Shown: positions 9,986-17,886 of the stretch, piece after piece
Position numbering within the stretch: the first letter of the stretch is position 1
Layout: the number at the start of each line of letters is the position of its first letter
Assembly (NCBI RefSeq): GCF_020889785.1
Contig: NZ_JACMYK010000009.1
Coordinates: 55,416 to 119,415 of the forward strand
Origin: Bradyrhizobium acaciae
GTDB lineage: Bacteria; Pseudomonadota; Alphaproteobacteria; Rhizobiales; Xanthobacteraceae
Direction: 5' to 3'
Length of the DNA stretch: 64,000 bases
Notes under the pieces: model-generated
Database searches by the model: none
Seen by the model: the letters and a program-made list of their open reading frames with translations, nothing else
Told to the model about the DNA's origin: nothing
Translations under genes and position numbers: made by a program

Positions 9986-11449
9986 TTAAGAACCAAAGAT
10001 CAGTTTTTCAAACGCGGGGTCGCCCTTGAAAATCTCGAGATCGTTGTCAATTTGGGGCGTCGTCTCGCGTGAGGGATCAAGCATGCCTCGCAAGGCCTTG
10101 CGGTAGGGGCTGGCGGGCTCCGGCTGCAAATCGACAAGTGTTTGCACCGCCTGAAGCGCCTTTGTCCGCGCATCTTCGTATTGCGCTGGATCGCGATCCT
10201 TATAGTATCCCGCACGTTGACCTTGCGCCGCCGCGAGCCATAGAAGCAGGTTGGTATCCTTCGCGGCCTGCGGATTGGCCATCAGCTTGTCTGCGATGGA
10301 GATCGCGCGGGCGAAGCCGTCTGGTGGCTGAAGATAAAGGCTCACGAATAAGTCGCGCTTCAGGAGTTCGGGATCGTCCTTTCCGATCTCCTCGGCCTCG
10401 GCGAGAGCACGAGCGGCGTCATTCCAGCGACCCTGTAGGGCGTGAGTTTCCGCAAGCTTGACAAGAAGGTCCTTGTCCCCCGGTGCCAAGGTAATTGCCT
10501 GTTGTAAGGCGGTGTTGGCCGCCTGCAGGTTGCCGGCGCGCGCTTGCGCGGATGCCCAGGCTGAAAATTCAGCCGCGTCCTTCTTCAATTTGTCGATCGT
10601 GAGGCTCAGGAACTTCGCATCTTCTTTGGGGGCCGGTGCAGGCCGGGGAGCTCTCGCGTCTGCGTCCAACATTGGATTCGATGTGACATCAAGAATCGGG
10701 GTCTGGTTGACCTTCGAGGCCGCTTCGGCCTTGCTGCGATCTACCACCTTTGCTGCGCTTTCGGCATACACGAACAGCAGCACGATGCGGGTTCGAGTTT
10801 CGAGATAGAAAAACAGGAAGCCGCCGACCGAAGCTGCCAGGCATATCAGCATGAACAGCACATCGCTTCCGAGGGCGCCAGGCATAGCCGCTTTGAAGCT
10901 CGATGCAGCCACCCATAGTCTCGAAGCAATCGTTTTGGCCTGAATGAGGCCGAGCCCGACAATAATCTTTGTGACCCAATCGGAAATATCCTCAAGGTTC
11001 GTGTTGCTGCTGTAGAAGGGGATCGAGACAGCCGCGGCAGCCTGGTTGACGACCGGCTCGCCGGGCGGCCGACTGCCGGCGTCGCTTCTCATGGCAGGCT
11101 CCAGAACTGGAGCGGATAGCTGACCTATTGAGGGTCGCTGAAGCGATCTTGGAATCCCGAACAGGAAGCCGAGGAGGCCGCCTGCCGCTGCTGCAGCGAG
11201 GATGAGCGCAAGCAGGACCCCGATCGCATGGAAGAAAGCGGCGGGCGAGGCTGACGTGATCGATGCCGCGATGGAATAGATGAAGACCAGAAGCAGCAGC
11301 ATACCAAAGAACTGAACTGCCAACCTCTCGATCGTCGTGAGCTGGGCGACAAATAGCATGCTTGCCGGCGCGCTCGCCTCGGCCGAGCGTTCCAAGGCTC
11401 CTAGGCCTGACGGTGGAGCAACGGAGTTCCCCAATTGCGGATCGGGCAT
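9986..11449 (-). CDS. Membrane protein with TPR domain
   Basis: A 487-residue protein. Two N-terminal membrane segments (about 45-65 and 72-95) lead into GGLLGFLFGIPRSLQRP. A conserved block SIPFYSSNTNLEDISDWVTK (about 140-160) continues as IIVGLGLIQ, then another membrane pair around 185-225. The GFLFGIPR plus NTNLExISDWxTKIxVGxGL combination recurs in uncharacterised bacterial membrane proteins. The C-terminal third holds TPR-like helices (AGNLQAANTALQQAITLAPG, LQGRWNDAARALAEAEEIG). The ATG follows GGAGG at good spacing, and that GGAGG overlaps the stop of the upstream 57-codon gene, so the two are likely translationally coupled. Function unknown; a scaffold or sensor role is inferred from TPRs on a membrane platform. 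Confidence 0.75.
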   Translation of the reverse strand: MPDPQLGNSVAPPSGLGALERSAEASAPASMLFVAQLTTIERLAVQFFGMLLLLVFIYSIAASITSASPAAFFHAIGVLLALILAAAAAGGLLGFLFGIPRSLQRPSIGQLSAPVLEPAMRSDAGSRPPGEPVVNQAAAAVSIPFYSSNTNLEDISDWVTKIIVGLGLIQAKTIASRLWVAASSFKAAMPGALGSDVLFMLICLAASVGGFLFFYLETRTRIVLLFVYAESAAKVVDRSKAEAASKVNQTPILDVTSNPMLDADARAPRPAPAPKEDAKFLSLTIDKLKKDAAEFSAWASAQARAGNLQAANTALQQAITLAPGDKDLLVKLAETHALQGRWNDAARALAEAEEIGKDDPELLKRDLFVSLYLQPPDGFARAISIADKLMANPQAAKDTNLLLWLAAAQGQRAGYYKDRDPAQYEDARTKALQAVQTLVDLQPEPASPYRKALRGMLDPSRETTPQIDNDLEIFKGDPAFEKLIFGS

Positions 11450-11452
11450 TGA

Positions 11453-11626
11453 TCATCCTCCTTGGAGACGTTGCGTAAATACAATGGCGGGCACGATCCT
11501 CGCTACGATCGTGGTGTCCTTGATTACCTTGCTGTCGAGACGGTCTATTTGAATCGCCAGAACTTGTTTGAAGTACCCCTTCGGCGAAGAAAGACCTATA
11601 GTCGCTGCTGCCTTTGCTTTCTTCAT
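11453..11626 (-). CDS. Small hypothetical protein, first gene of membrane operon
   Basis: A 57-residue protein (MKKAKAAATIGLSSPKGYFK...). The ATG at 11626 has GGAGGG eight bases upstream. Its stop TGA lies inside the ribosome-binding site of the downstream TPR membrane protein, which argues for a real, coupled gene. The sequence is basic at the N-terminus with a beta-rich middle (LAIQIDRLDSKVIKDTTIVA). No family is recognised. A lux-box-like dyad sits 52 bp upstream, where a LuxR-type activator would place a start site about 17 bases before this ATG. Confidence 0.6.
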   Translation of the reverse strand: MKKAKAAATIGLSSPKGYFKQVLAIQIDRLDSKVIKDTTIVARIVPAIVFTQRLQGG

Positions 11627-11677
11627 TCCGATGCCCTCCACCCCCTGACAACTTGCATTCCGCTCGAGCCGCCGGAA

Positions 11678-11693
11678 CTAGGGGAGTCCCCAG
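11678..11693. promoter_or_regulatory. lux-box-like dyad CTAGGGGAGTCCCCAG
   Basis: A 16-bp inverted repeat with arms CTAGGGGA and GTCCCCAG. It is one of at least six related dyads in the window. Its centre is about 59 bp before the ATG of the 57-residue gene on the minus strand, consistent with a site centred near -42 of that operon's transcript. Confidence 0.6.
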
Positions 11694-12428
11694 ATTGCTG
11701 GAAATGGCTCTGCTTTCTTTCATCGACCTTCAGGCAATTTGCGCGATGCGGGGCGCAAGGGGGAAGGTCACGTTCGTGATGGGAGTGCCGAATGGAAGCA
11801 GCGCCCAAATGGGTCTGCTACTCAACTGCCGCGCCTATTTCCGCTGGACGCCGTGAAGGCCAGCTGCCTTGCCCATACTTGGCTTGGCCAAGACCGGATA
11901 GTCATGCATTGGTGGGCTCTGAGATGCCGCGCCTCGCGCCGGCCGGATAGACCGCTCTTGCGGCGCATACCGTCACGTCATTCCGAGGGCCTTGGGAATG
12001 GCCCACGCGAGCGGTCCGGTCTCTTCAAATAGGATTCCATATTCGTCGAGGAGATGCCAGAGAAAGAGCATGACATCCGTAAAGCACCCCTCGCCTCGCT
12101 AAGAGCATGACACTGCAGGTTTAACCACCACCTGATCCTGTCAGCGAAGATTGACCGTCAGCAGCGCTTCGCGACGGCCACGCAACGGCAAGCGGCAGCG
12201 CGTGGTTGGGACGTGAAGTTCAATCCGGTTTGTCAGACCCCAGACAGCAGAAACGCGTGAGGCTATACTGAAGCGTGGCGCAGACGCCATGCTGCGTCGC
12301 CCGGCTAGTTGTTGCGAAAGACCCTCACCGCCGGCGGATTGCTCGATCCAAAGTGATTTTGAACTCACGACTTGGCCTCCGGCTCCGAACATAATTCCAA
12401 ACGCCAGGCCGCCTTTCCGGGCGCGAAC
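11694..12428. other. Intergenic, nothing recognised
   Basis: About 730 bp between the membrane operon promoter and luxI. Several frames of 60-100 codons exist on both strands, but they overlap each other, lack ribosome-binding sites and show no family motifs. It may hold regulatory DNA or old debris. Confidence 0.5.
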
Positions 12429-12444
12429 CTAGGAACCTTCCGAG
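12429..12444 (+). promoter_or_regulatory. Possible lux-box-like site upstream of luxI
   Basis: CTAGGAACCTTCCGAG is a weaker member of the same dyad class (6 of 8 arm positions pair). Its centre is about 62 bp before the luxI ATG, matching autoinduction geometry with a short leader. Without the other copies it would not be called. Confidence 0.4.
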
Positions 12445-12498
12445 TAGGTCGAATCGGCGTCTCCTGTTTTTCTTCCGGTCACCGGAGGATCGAGACGG

Positions 12499-13122
12499 AT
12501 GATCGAGGCATTTTCGCTTGCGACAGCTCATCTCTACCAGGACGCCTTGGCTTCACAGGCAAGGCTGAGGAACGATGTCTTCGTAAAGCAGCGCGGATTG
12601 GACCATTCGTCGTTTGACGAACTCGAATTCGACGAATTTGACACTCCGTCAGCGCTTTACCTGGTTTGGAGAGACGAGGAGAGGCGAGTCCGCGGCATGG
12701 CGAGGTTACTCCGCACCGATCGACCCTACATGTTGGCAAGATACTGGCCGTTTCTGGTGAAGGCATGTGCCCTGCCCAACAGCTCCGACATTTGGGAGGT
12801 GACGAGGGTTTGCGTTGACCGAACGCTGACACCCCCAGTACGCAGGACTGTGTTTCCCGAGTTGTTGAGTGCGATAGCTGAATTTTTCGAAGCAAATGGC
12901 TTTGCGGGCATGATCGGCGTGACGCGCCAGCATCTATTGTCCCATTTCATCAGGGAGGGGATCGACTGGCTCGGCGACGAGGCGCTCATCGAAGGCGAAG
13001 TCGAACGCGCTTTCTTCGTTCCAACGGCCAACATTCGACCGGTATATTTTTGCCGAAAGTACGGCATCCCGAGTTCTGTCTTGAAGGAACATCCGCCGAC
13101 ACCATTCCGGAGAGCTGCATGA
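12499..13122 (+). CDS. LuxI-family acyl-homoserine-lactone synthase
   Basis: A 207-residue autoinducer synthase that joins an acyl group to S-adenosylmethionine to make an acyl-homoserine lactone. The invariant N-terminal residues are visible: RLRNDVFVKQRGL (Arg and Phe), EFDEFDTPSALYLV (Glu/Asp block), VRGMARLLRTDRPYML (Arg) and IWEVTRVCVD (Glu-x-Thr-Arg). The length is normal. Overall it resembles rhizobial synthases such as BjaI/BraI, which use acyl- or aryl-CoA rather than acyl-ACP, but the donor cannot be read from sequence. The start ATG overlaps no upstream gene; a weak dyad lies 55 bp ahead. Its stop overlaps the next gene (ATGA). A luxR gene lies 1.5 kb away in a convergent operon. 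Confidence 0.93.
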   Translation: MIEAFSLATAHLYQDALASQARLRNDVFVKQRGLDHSSFDELEFDEFDTPSALYLVWRDEERRVRGMARLLRTDRPYMLARYWPFLVKACALPNSSDIWEVTRVCVDRTLTPPVRRTVFPELLSAIAEFFEANGFAGMIGVTRQHLLSHFIREGIDWLGDEALIEGEVERAFFVPTANIRPVYFCRKYGIPSSVLKEHPPTPFRRAA

Positions 13123-13373
13123 GCTCGGAGGGGTCTGAAGAGGAGTCGGCTCCAGCTAAAGTTGCGCGGCAGATGGCGGACGCTGTGACGTATTTGAGCT
13201 CGGTCGCCGATCAGGCAGGTATGCGCACGATCGCGGAAGACCTACGCGCCGTGCGTCGCAATTTGATGAAGGAAACTGAAGGCAGTCCCGGCAGTCCGGC
13301 GGTCGCTGCGGACGTGCATCCCCTGGAAGATGAGGAACCACTCAGAAAGGCCGGGAATGAACCATCTTGCTGA
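13119..13373 (+). CDS. Small protein translationally coupled to luxI
   Basis: An 84-residue protein whose ATG overlaps the luxI stop (ATGA), so synthesis is tied to that of the synthase. The centre is helical (VARQMADAVTYLSSVADQAG, then IAEDLRAVRRNL); both ends are acidic and disordered. In Rhizobium leguminosarum the cinI synthase gene is likewise coupled to a small gene, cinS, whose product is an anti-repressor acting on PraR. Position and size make this a candidate CinS-like relay, but sequence similarity was not established. A longer frame starting at 13050 inside luxI is not needed. Confidence 0.7.
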   Translation: MSSEGSEEESAPAKVARQMADAVTYLSSVADQAGMRTIAEDLRAVRRNLMKETEGSPGSPAVAADVHPLEDEEPLRKAGNEPSC

Positions 13374-14643
13374 CTTTGCAGACTCCGAATCTGAGGTCCG
13401 CTACTACTGTCGCCAAATCCCGAACCTATTCGTGAAAGCGAACGGATCGCTCGTCTGGGATGCAGAAGGAACGGAGTTCATCGACTTTCTGGCAGGCTGT
13501 GGCGCGCTGAACTACGGCCATAATCATCCGAAGATCAAGTCCGCCTTGCTCGATTATCTCCATGCTGATGGTATCGGCTGCGCACTTGATCTTCACACCG
13601 GTGCGAAATTGGCCTTCATTCGTGCATTTCGCGACATCGTGTTATCGCCCGCCGGCATGAACTATCGTATGCAGTTCACCGGTCCGACCGGTGCCAACGC
13701 GGTGGAGGCGGCTCTCAAATTGGCGCGCAAACACACCGGACGGACCAACATCGTGGCCTTCACGAACGCGTTCCATGGCATGTCGTTGGGAGCTCTATCG
13801 GCAACTGGATCGAACCGTGCACGAGAGGGCCTGCAGGGATGCTTGGACGGCGTGGTGCGACTTGCCTTCGATGGCTATCACGGCGCGGGCCCATCGGACC
13901 TGGAGAGGTTTGCAGCAATGGCCGAAGATCCGTCCGGAGGGATAGATCCTATTGCCGCCATCATCGTGGAGACGGTCCAGGGCGAGGGGGGATTGAACCT
14001 TGCATCGAAGGAATGGCTTCGAAGCCTCCGCGAAGTCGCAACCCGCCTCGGGGCGCTGCTGATTGTCGACGATATTCAGGCCGGTTGCGGGCGATCGGGC
14101 AGGTTTTTCAGCTTTCAAGATGCTGCGATAGCGCCCGACATGGTTTGCCTCGCAAAGTCCCTCAGCGGCGGCGGCTTGCCGATGTCGCTGCTGTTGATCG
14201 ATCCTTCAATCGACACGTGGCGTCCCGGCGAACACAACGGAACTTTCCGGGGCAACAATTTGGCATTCGTGACCGCGCGGGCGGCGCTCGAGCTGTGGTC
14301 GGGTTCCGACTTCTTGGCCGAAATCGCTATCCGCTCGGCGATGCTGGATCGATGGCTGAAAGACCTGTGCGTTCGATATCCACGGACTATCACGCGTAAG
14401 AAGGGCATTGGCATGATGGCCGGGTTCGAGTGCTGCTCGCCCGCGCTTGCTCGTGACATCTCACAGGAGGCGTTCAAAAGACGCCTTCTGCTGGAACTAT
14501 GCGGACCACGCGATGAGGTCGTCAAAATCCTAGCGCCGTTGAATATAGACCTTTCTGTCTTCCGCGAAGGATTGACGCGATTGGCTGCCGCCGTCGACGC
14601 CGTAGCGCTCGAGGATGCCAAAAAGCCCGACTTAGCCGCGTGA
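13357..14643 (+). CDS. EctB-like diaminobutyrate aminotransferase (copy 1)
   Basis: A 428-residue class-III PLP aminotransferase of the EctB/DoeD type (L-2,4-diaminobutyrate:2-oxoglutarate, interconverting diaminobutyrate and aspartate semialdehyde). Family hallmarks: ESEVRYYCRQIPNLFVKA, FLAGCGALNYGHNHP, FTGPTGANAVEAALKLAR, IVETVQGEGGLN, VDDIQAGCGRSG, the PLP lysine in CLAKSLSGGGLPMS, and EHNGTFRGNN. The start at 13357 aligns with EctB; an in-frame ATG at 13330 is possible. It overlaps the small gene before it, so luxI, the small gene and this enzyme form one operon. No ectA or ectC is nearby, so ectoine is not the product here. A paralogue lies at 53 kb. Why a diaminobutyrate enzyme is produced with the signal synthase is unclear. 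Confidence 0.88.
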   Translation: MNHLADFADSESEVRYYCRQIPNLFVKANGSLVWDAEGTEFIDFLAGCGALNYGHNHPKIKSALLDYLHADGIGCALDLHTGAKLAFIRAFRDIVLSPAGMNYRMQFTGPTGANAVEAALKLARKHTGRTNIVAFTNAFHGMSLGALSATGSNRAREGLQGCLDGVVRLAFDGYHGAGPSDLERFAAMAEDPSGGIDPIAAIIVETVQGEGGLNLASKEWLRSLREVATRLGALLIVDDIQAGCGRSGRFFSFQDAAIAPDMVCLAKSLSGGGLPMSLLLIDPSIDTWRPGEHNGTFRGNNLAFVTARAALELWSGSDFLAEIAIRSAMLDRWLKDLCVRYPRTITRKKGIGMMAGFECCSPALARDISQEAFKRRLLLELCGPRDEVVKILAPLNIDLSVFREGLTRLAAAVDAVALEDAKKPDLAA

Positions 14644-14645
14644 GC

Positions 14646-15353
14646 TTACAGCGAGATAACCCCATTTTGAATCGCCATCACGACAGCCGTGATCCGGTTG
14701 CAGGCCCCTAGTTTTCGGATCGCATTTGATAGATGAAATTCCACGGTTTTTTCGGAGGTCGCAATGATCTCGCCGATTTCCCAGTTCGTCTTTCCCTCCT
14801 TACACCAGCGTAAGCACTCGACCTCTCGCCCGGTGAGGTGCAGCGCGGGCGGACGGGGCTTCGCCTGCAGCTCTCCCAGTTTGAGTCGATACTGCACCGC
14901 CACGCCATAAATTCGTCCAAGCGTATCTGGGGCCGGCTTCCGCTGGTCCCTCAAGCTGAGACTGATCAGATCGACATTCCCGCCAGGTCCGTGCAGCGGG
15001 ATCGTGACGCCCGAATGGACGCCGAGCTCCTTGCATTCCTGCAAGAAGATCTTCTGTTTGCGGTCCAGATTTGTCCGGGCGCAAAGTTCGTCCCAACTAA
15101 ACGGGCGTGTGGCATGCTGAATCTGTTGCACGACTGGGTCGATCCGATCCCATTCGCGCTCCCTGTAGGTGTCTAAATAACCCCTTGGGAAGCGGTCCCA
15201 AGGAATCGAGTCGAGGCGGTTGTTTCGCGCTTTGGCGAATACGGCATTCTGGTAGCCTTCCGCTTCGACGGCCTTCAGAAACAGATCGAGCAGCTCGGTA
15301 TCGGATTCAATTGAAAAAGTAGCAGCAATGAAATCATCAACATTGGCGACCAT
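14646..15353 (-). CDS. LuxR-family quorum-sensing regulator
   Basis: A 235-residue regulator with an N-terminal autoinducer-binding domain (about 20-160) and a C-terminal LuxR helix-turn-helix (about 172-235). The ligand-pocket signature of AHL receptors is present: the Tyr, Trp and Asp in TYREREWDRIDPV and the Trp of RPFSWDEL. The DNA-binding part reads LTGREVECLRWCKEGKTNWE then IATSEKTVEFHLSNAIRKLG, the canonical form. It lies 35 bp downstream of an AidH-like hydrolase on the same strand and is likely co-transcribed with it, convergent with the luxI operon; the two coding ends are 2 bp apart. It is the obvious candidate for binding the 16-bp dyads in this window. BjaR/BraR-type identity is plausible but not proven. 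Confidence 0.92.
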   Translation of the reverse strand: MVANVDDFIAATFSIESDTELLDLFLKAVEAEGYQNAVFAKARNNRLDSIPWDRFPRGYLDTYREREWDRIDPVVQQIQHATRPFSWDELCARTNLDRKQKIFLQECKELGVHSGVTIPLHGPGGNVDLISLSLRDQRKPAPDTLGRIYGVAVQYRLKLGELQAKPRPPALHLTGREVECLRWCKEGKTNWEIGEIIATSEKTVEFHLSNAIRKLGACNRITAVVMAIQNGVISL

Positions 15354-15388
15354 CTGGCATCCCCCTTAAACGCCCATGTCCCCGATAA

Positions 15389-16246
15389 TCAGTCTACATA
15401 TTTCAAAAACCTTCCCATCCATCTATTGAACGCATCGGGACTTTCCCAATGCGCCGCGTGTCCAGCATTCAGTAATATTGGTCTGTGCAACCAGAGGTGT
15501 CTATAGGTAAGTTTACGGACATGTTCGATACGTACGAAGGCGTCCCGCCGTCCTTGGACTATCGCGAGCGGCTTGCTGCATCTTGCGACGGACGTGATCT
15601 CGTCCTTACCCCTTCCGGCCAGGCCATTGCGGACCATCCAGTAGCGGGCTCTGCCGTCTGTTCGCTCGATTGTGGTCGCAAAGCGGCTACGTCGATCGAG
15701 AGGCCTGCCAAGCATAGCCGAGCCATAGGCCGTGACATCTTCGGGCGTAAAATTGCGCTTGCCCGCAAGGTCCATCACCGGTGAAGATAGAAAGCCGTCA
15801 GCGACGCCGGCCGGACTCAACCGGATCGGCGGGGTGCCGGAAATCAGAAGCGAGCGGACCGCGCTCATACGGGACCACATCTCGATGCCGATGTGGCCGC
15901 CAAGCGACCACCCGATCACGTGGAAGCTGGATATGTCGAGGTGACCCATCAGTTCTTTTAGGGCCTCGGCGTAGCCCGGGAAACTGTAGGTCCTCTTGGG
16001 CGCGACGGCATCCGATGAACTGCCATGGCCGGGAAGGTCAGGTATGATGACGGTATGCCCACGCCTCGCAAGATAGGCTTCCTGATGATGGAAGATTTCC
16101 TTGCACGAAGAATTGCCGTGGATCAGGAGAACGGCCGATCCCTTGCCTCGGTGAACGCGGACGGCTAGCGCATTTCCGCCCACACGAATTTTCATATCGG
16201 ACACGAATGTTCTCCGTCCTTCGTGAGTGCCAGGCGGCATAGTCAC
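15389..16246 (-). CDS. Alpha/beta hydrolase, AidH-like; predicted AHL lactonase
   Basis: A 285-residue alpha/beta hydrolase. The oxyanion/N-terminal motif LLIHGNSSCKEIF, the strand IPDLPGHGSSSDAV, the nucleophile elbow VIGWSLGGHIGIEMW (Ser) and the C-terminal LNAGHAAHWESP (His) match, as I recall it, the AHL lactonase AidH of Ochrobactrum, including the rather specific IHGNSS, PDLPGHGxSTDA, GWSLGGHIGIEM and SGTPP segments. AidH opens the lactone ring of AHL signals. Being 35 bp upstream of luxR, beside luxI, makes a signal-degrading role likely. The start may be GTG 16246 or ATG 16240. A lux-box-like dyad lies 69 bp upstream. A generic esterase remains possible. Confidence 0.8.
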   Translation of the reverse strand: MTMPPGTHEGRRTFVSDMKIRVGGNALAVRVHRGKGSAVLLIHGNSSCKEIFHHQEAYLARRGHTVIIPDLPGHGSSSDAVAPKRTYSFPGYAEALKELMGHLDISSFHVIGWSLGGHIGIEMWSRMSAVRSLLISGTPPIRLSPAGVADGFLSSPVMDLAGKRNFTPEDVTAYGSAMLGRPLDRRSRFATTIERTDGRARYWMVRNGLAGRGKDEITSVARCSKPLAIVQGRRDAFVRIEHVRKLTYRHLWLHRPILLNAGHAAHWESPDAFNRWMGRFLKYVD

Positions 16247-16314
16247 TGCCGAAGGCTGCGAATCCCTTCCCTAATTTTCCGTCATCTGTGGCCACAGAGC
16301 CGGCTTCGAGTAAC

Positions 16315-16330
16315 CTAGGGAATACCCCAG
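16315..16330. promoter_or_regulatory. lux-box-like dyad CTAGGGAATACCCCAG
   Basis: A 16-bp inverted repeat between the divergent AidH-like/luxR operon (minus) and the nitrilase-like gene (plus). It fits activation of the minus operon with a leader of about 34 bases. It may serve both directions. Confidence 0.6.
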
Positions 16331-16477
16331 TGGCCGGATCGATTGAGTCCTGTTTTTTTCGTCGCCCGAGTTCGGATGATCCCGGCTTGTTTGTGCCGTC
16401 GCATCGGTTTGGTTTGGCCTTGGCGCCGGCAGGCGGTGCATGCGCAGCAGGACGCGGATTCGCTCGGAGCAATCGGT

Positions 16478-17782
16478 ATGCGAAGGAGAAGACGTTCGGA
16501 GATGCTCTGGATCGATTTGGTGCGCAGGAACGTGCAGGCGGCCGAAGTACTAAGCAATAATGGCGTTCGAGGAACGAGGAGGGCGCTGCTGGCGATTTGG
16601 TTGGCGATCGAAGGCGCCGACGACAATGTACGCGACCTGTTCCGCGGGTTCGATGAGGACAGGCTCGAGGCGGATGTCGATGCAATCTCGCTCGCCGACG
16701 CGTTCGCTCAGATTGCTCCCACCGCCGCCAAAAGCACGGCTGCAAAAGAGGCGCTGCTGCGCAGTCTGGCTGTGTGTCTACGCGTCTTGGAACGCCAGCT
16801 TTGGAGCCTCGGCGGGAGCGCGGTCCAGCGACGCGAGAAGCCCGCTGTGGTCGAATTCGATGGCACGTCAGCCTATCTGCTGATGAGGGCTCCGCGTCAT
16901 CGCGTTGCCAAGACCGAGGATAACTTCCGGCGGAGAGGTCTGAAGAAGACGCGGTTGATCCCGCGGAAAATCGGCAAACTCGATGTGCGTCTCGTTTTCC
17001 TGCAGGACTTCCGAGGACATGCCAGGCTGCAAGAACAAACTCCATTGACGATCGCTGCCGCCTTGTTTCCCGGCATACGGTATGTCGAAAAGACCGTTCC
17101 CGAAGGCTTTGTTGTGGTTGACGTGGAGGTTGAAGACCAGATCGAAGTGATGCGCCGCCAGATTCGAGATGCATCGCTCGCCCGCTGTGCCGGCATTGTC
17201 TACCCCGAGCTGAGCGTGACGTCACAAACCCTTTCGGCGGTCCGCGCGGGGCTGTCAGATGGTGTCTGGGAAGAGTGCGAACTCAGCATGATCGTAGCCG
17301 GATCTCGGCACGAAGCCGACGGTGCAGGCCGCCGTTTCAATGTCTGCACGATTCTCGATGGCTATGGAAATGCGATCGGCGAACATCGCAAACTCTTCCG
17401 CTACAGCGAGGGCACGGGTCCCCATGAGGCGATCGATCTCGGTTCGGAGCTGCAAGTGCTCGTGATGGCGGAAGGCCTGTTCGCCTTCGGCATCTGCCTG
17501 GACTTTTGCAACCTCTCGGAGAGGCCTCCATATCTCGATCTCGATGTCGATTACGTCATTGTGCCATCTTGCGGAAAGGAAAGCACCATGTACTCGCACA
17601 TGGCCAGATCTGGCGAGGTCATGACCAGACTCAAGGTGAGGACGTTTGTCGTGCAGCAATATTACCGGAAGACACCGGAGGAGCCGGGCCCTGTAGGGTA
17701 TGTCCTCGCGCGGGTTGACGCCGTGATGCCGGAACTGAGTAGCCTCGCCACGAGTGACCCATGGCACGTTCATGTCGTTTGA
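16478..17782 (+). CDS. Nitrilase-fold (carbon-nitrogen hydrolase-like) protein
   Basis: A 434-residue protein. The C-terminal half (about 210-425) has the Glu-Lys-Cys triad of the nitrilase superfamily: Glu in IVYPELSVTSQTL (about 243), Lys in GEHRKLFRYSEG (about 303) and Cys in FAFGICLDFCNLS (about 338). The N-terminal 200 residues are basic at first and then helical, with no recognised family, and may be a targeting or regulatory domain. The ATG at 16478 follows CGGAG with good spacing; the frame is open further upstream, but that part is low in coding character. The gene is 104 bp before a sensor-kinase-like gene on the same strand and just downstream of a lux-box-like dyad. The substrate is unknown. 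Confidence 0.75.
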   Translation: MRRRRRSEMLWIDLVRRNVQAAEVLSNNGVRGTRRALLAIWLAIEGADDNVRDLFRGFDEDRLEADVDAISLADAFAQIAPTAAKSTAAKEALLRSLAVCLRVLERQLWSLGGSAVQRREKPAVVEFDGTSAYLLMRAPRHRVAKTEDNFRRRGLKKTRLIPRKIGKLDVRLVFLQDFRGHARLQEQTPLTIAAALFPGIRYVEKTVPEGFVVVDVEVEDQIEVMRRQIRDASLARCAGIVYPELSVTSQTLSAVRAGLSDGVWEECELSMIVAGSRHEADGAGRRFNVCTILDGYGNAIGEHRKLFRYSEGTGPHEAIDLGSELQVLVMAEGLFAFGICLDFCNLSERPPYLDLDVDYVIVPSCGKESTMYSHMARSGEVMTRLKVRTFVVQQYYRKTPEEPGPVGYVLARVDAVMPELSSLATSDPWHVHVV

Positions 17783-17886
17783 TATTAGTTTACACTTGAC
17801 ATCCATGGCCGGCTTCCGATGTAAAGGGTTGTGAAACATTTGAGAGTTACGCTTCGGTTCCGCAACCAAAAATCGGCGTTGTTTCA

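Noticed and set aside
12479..12895. 138-codon minus-strand frame over luxI
   Set aside because: Antisense shadow of the LuxI synthase.
13357..14643. Idea that the luxI-linked aminotransferase is part of an ectoine operon
   Set aside because: No ectA or ectC homologue in the neighbourhood of either EctB-like gene.
16038..17225. Long minus-strand frame (395 codons)
   Set aside because: Arg/Pro/Ser-rich antisense shadow of the nitrilase-like gene and the hydrolase start; no motifs, and both true genes on those bases have family signatures.
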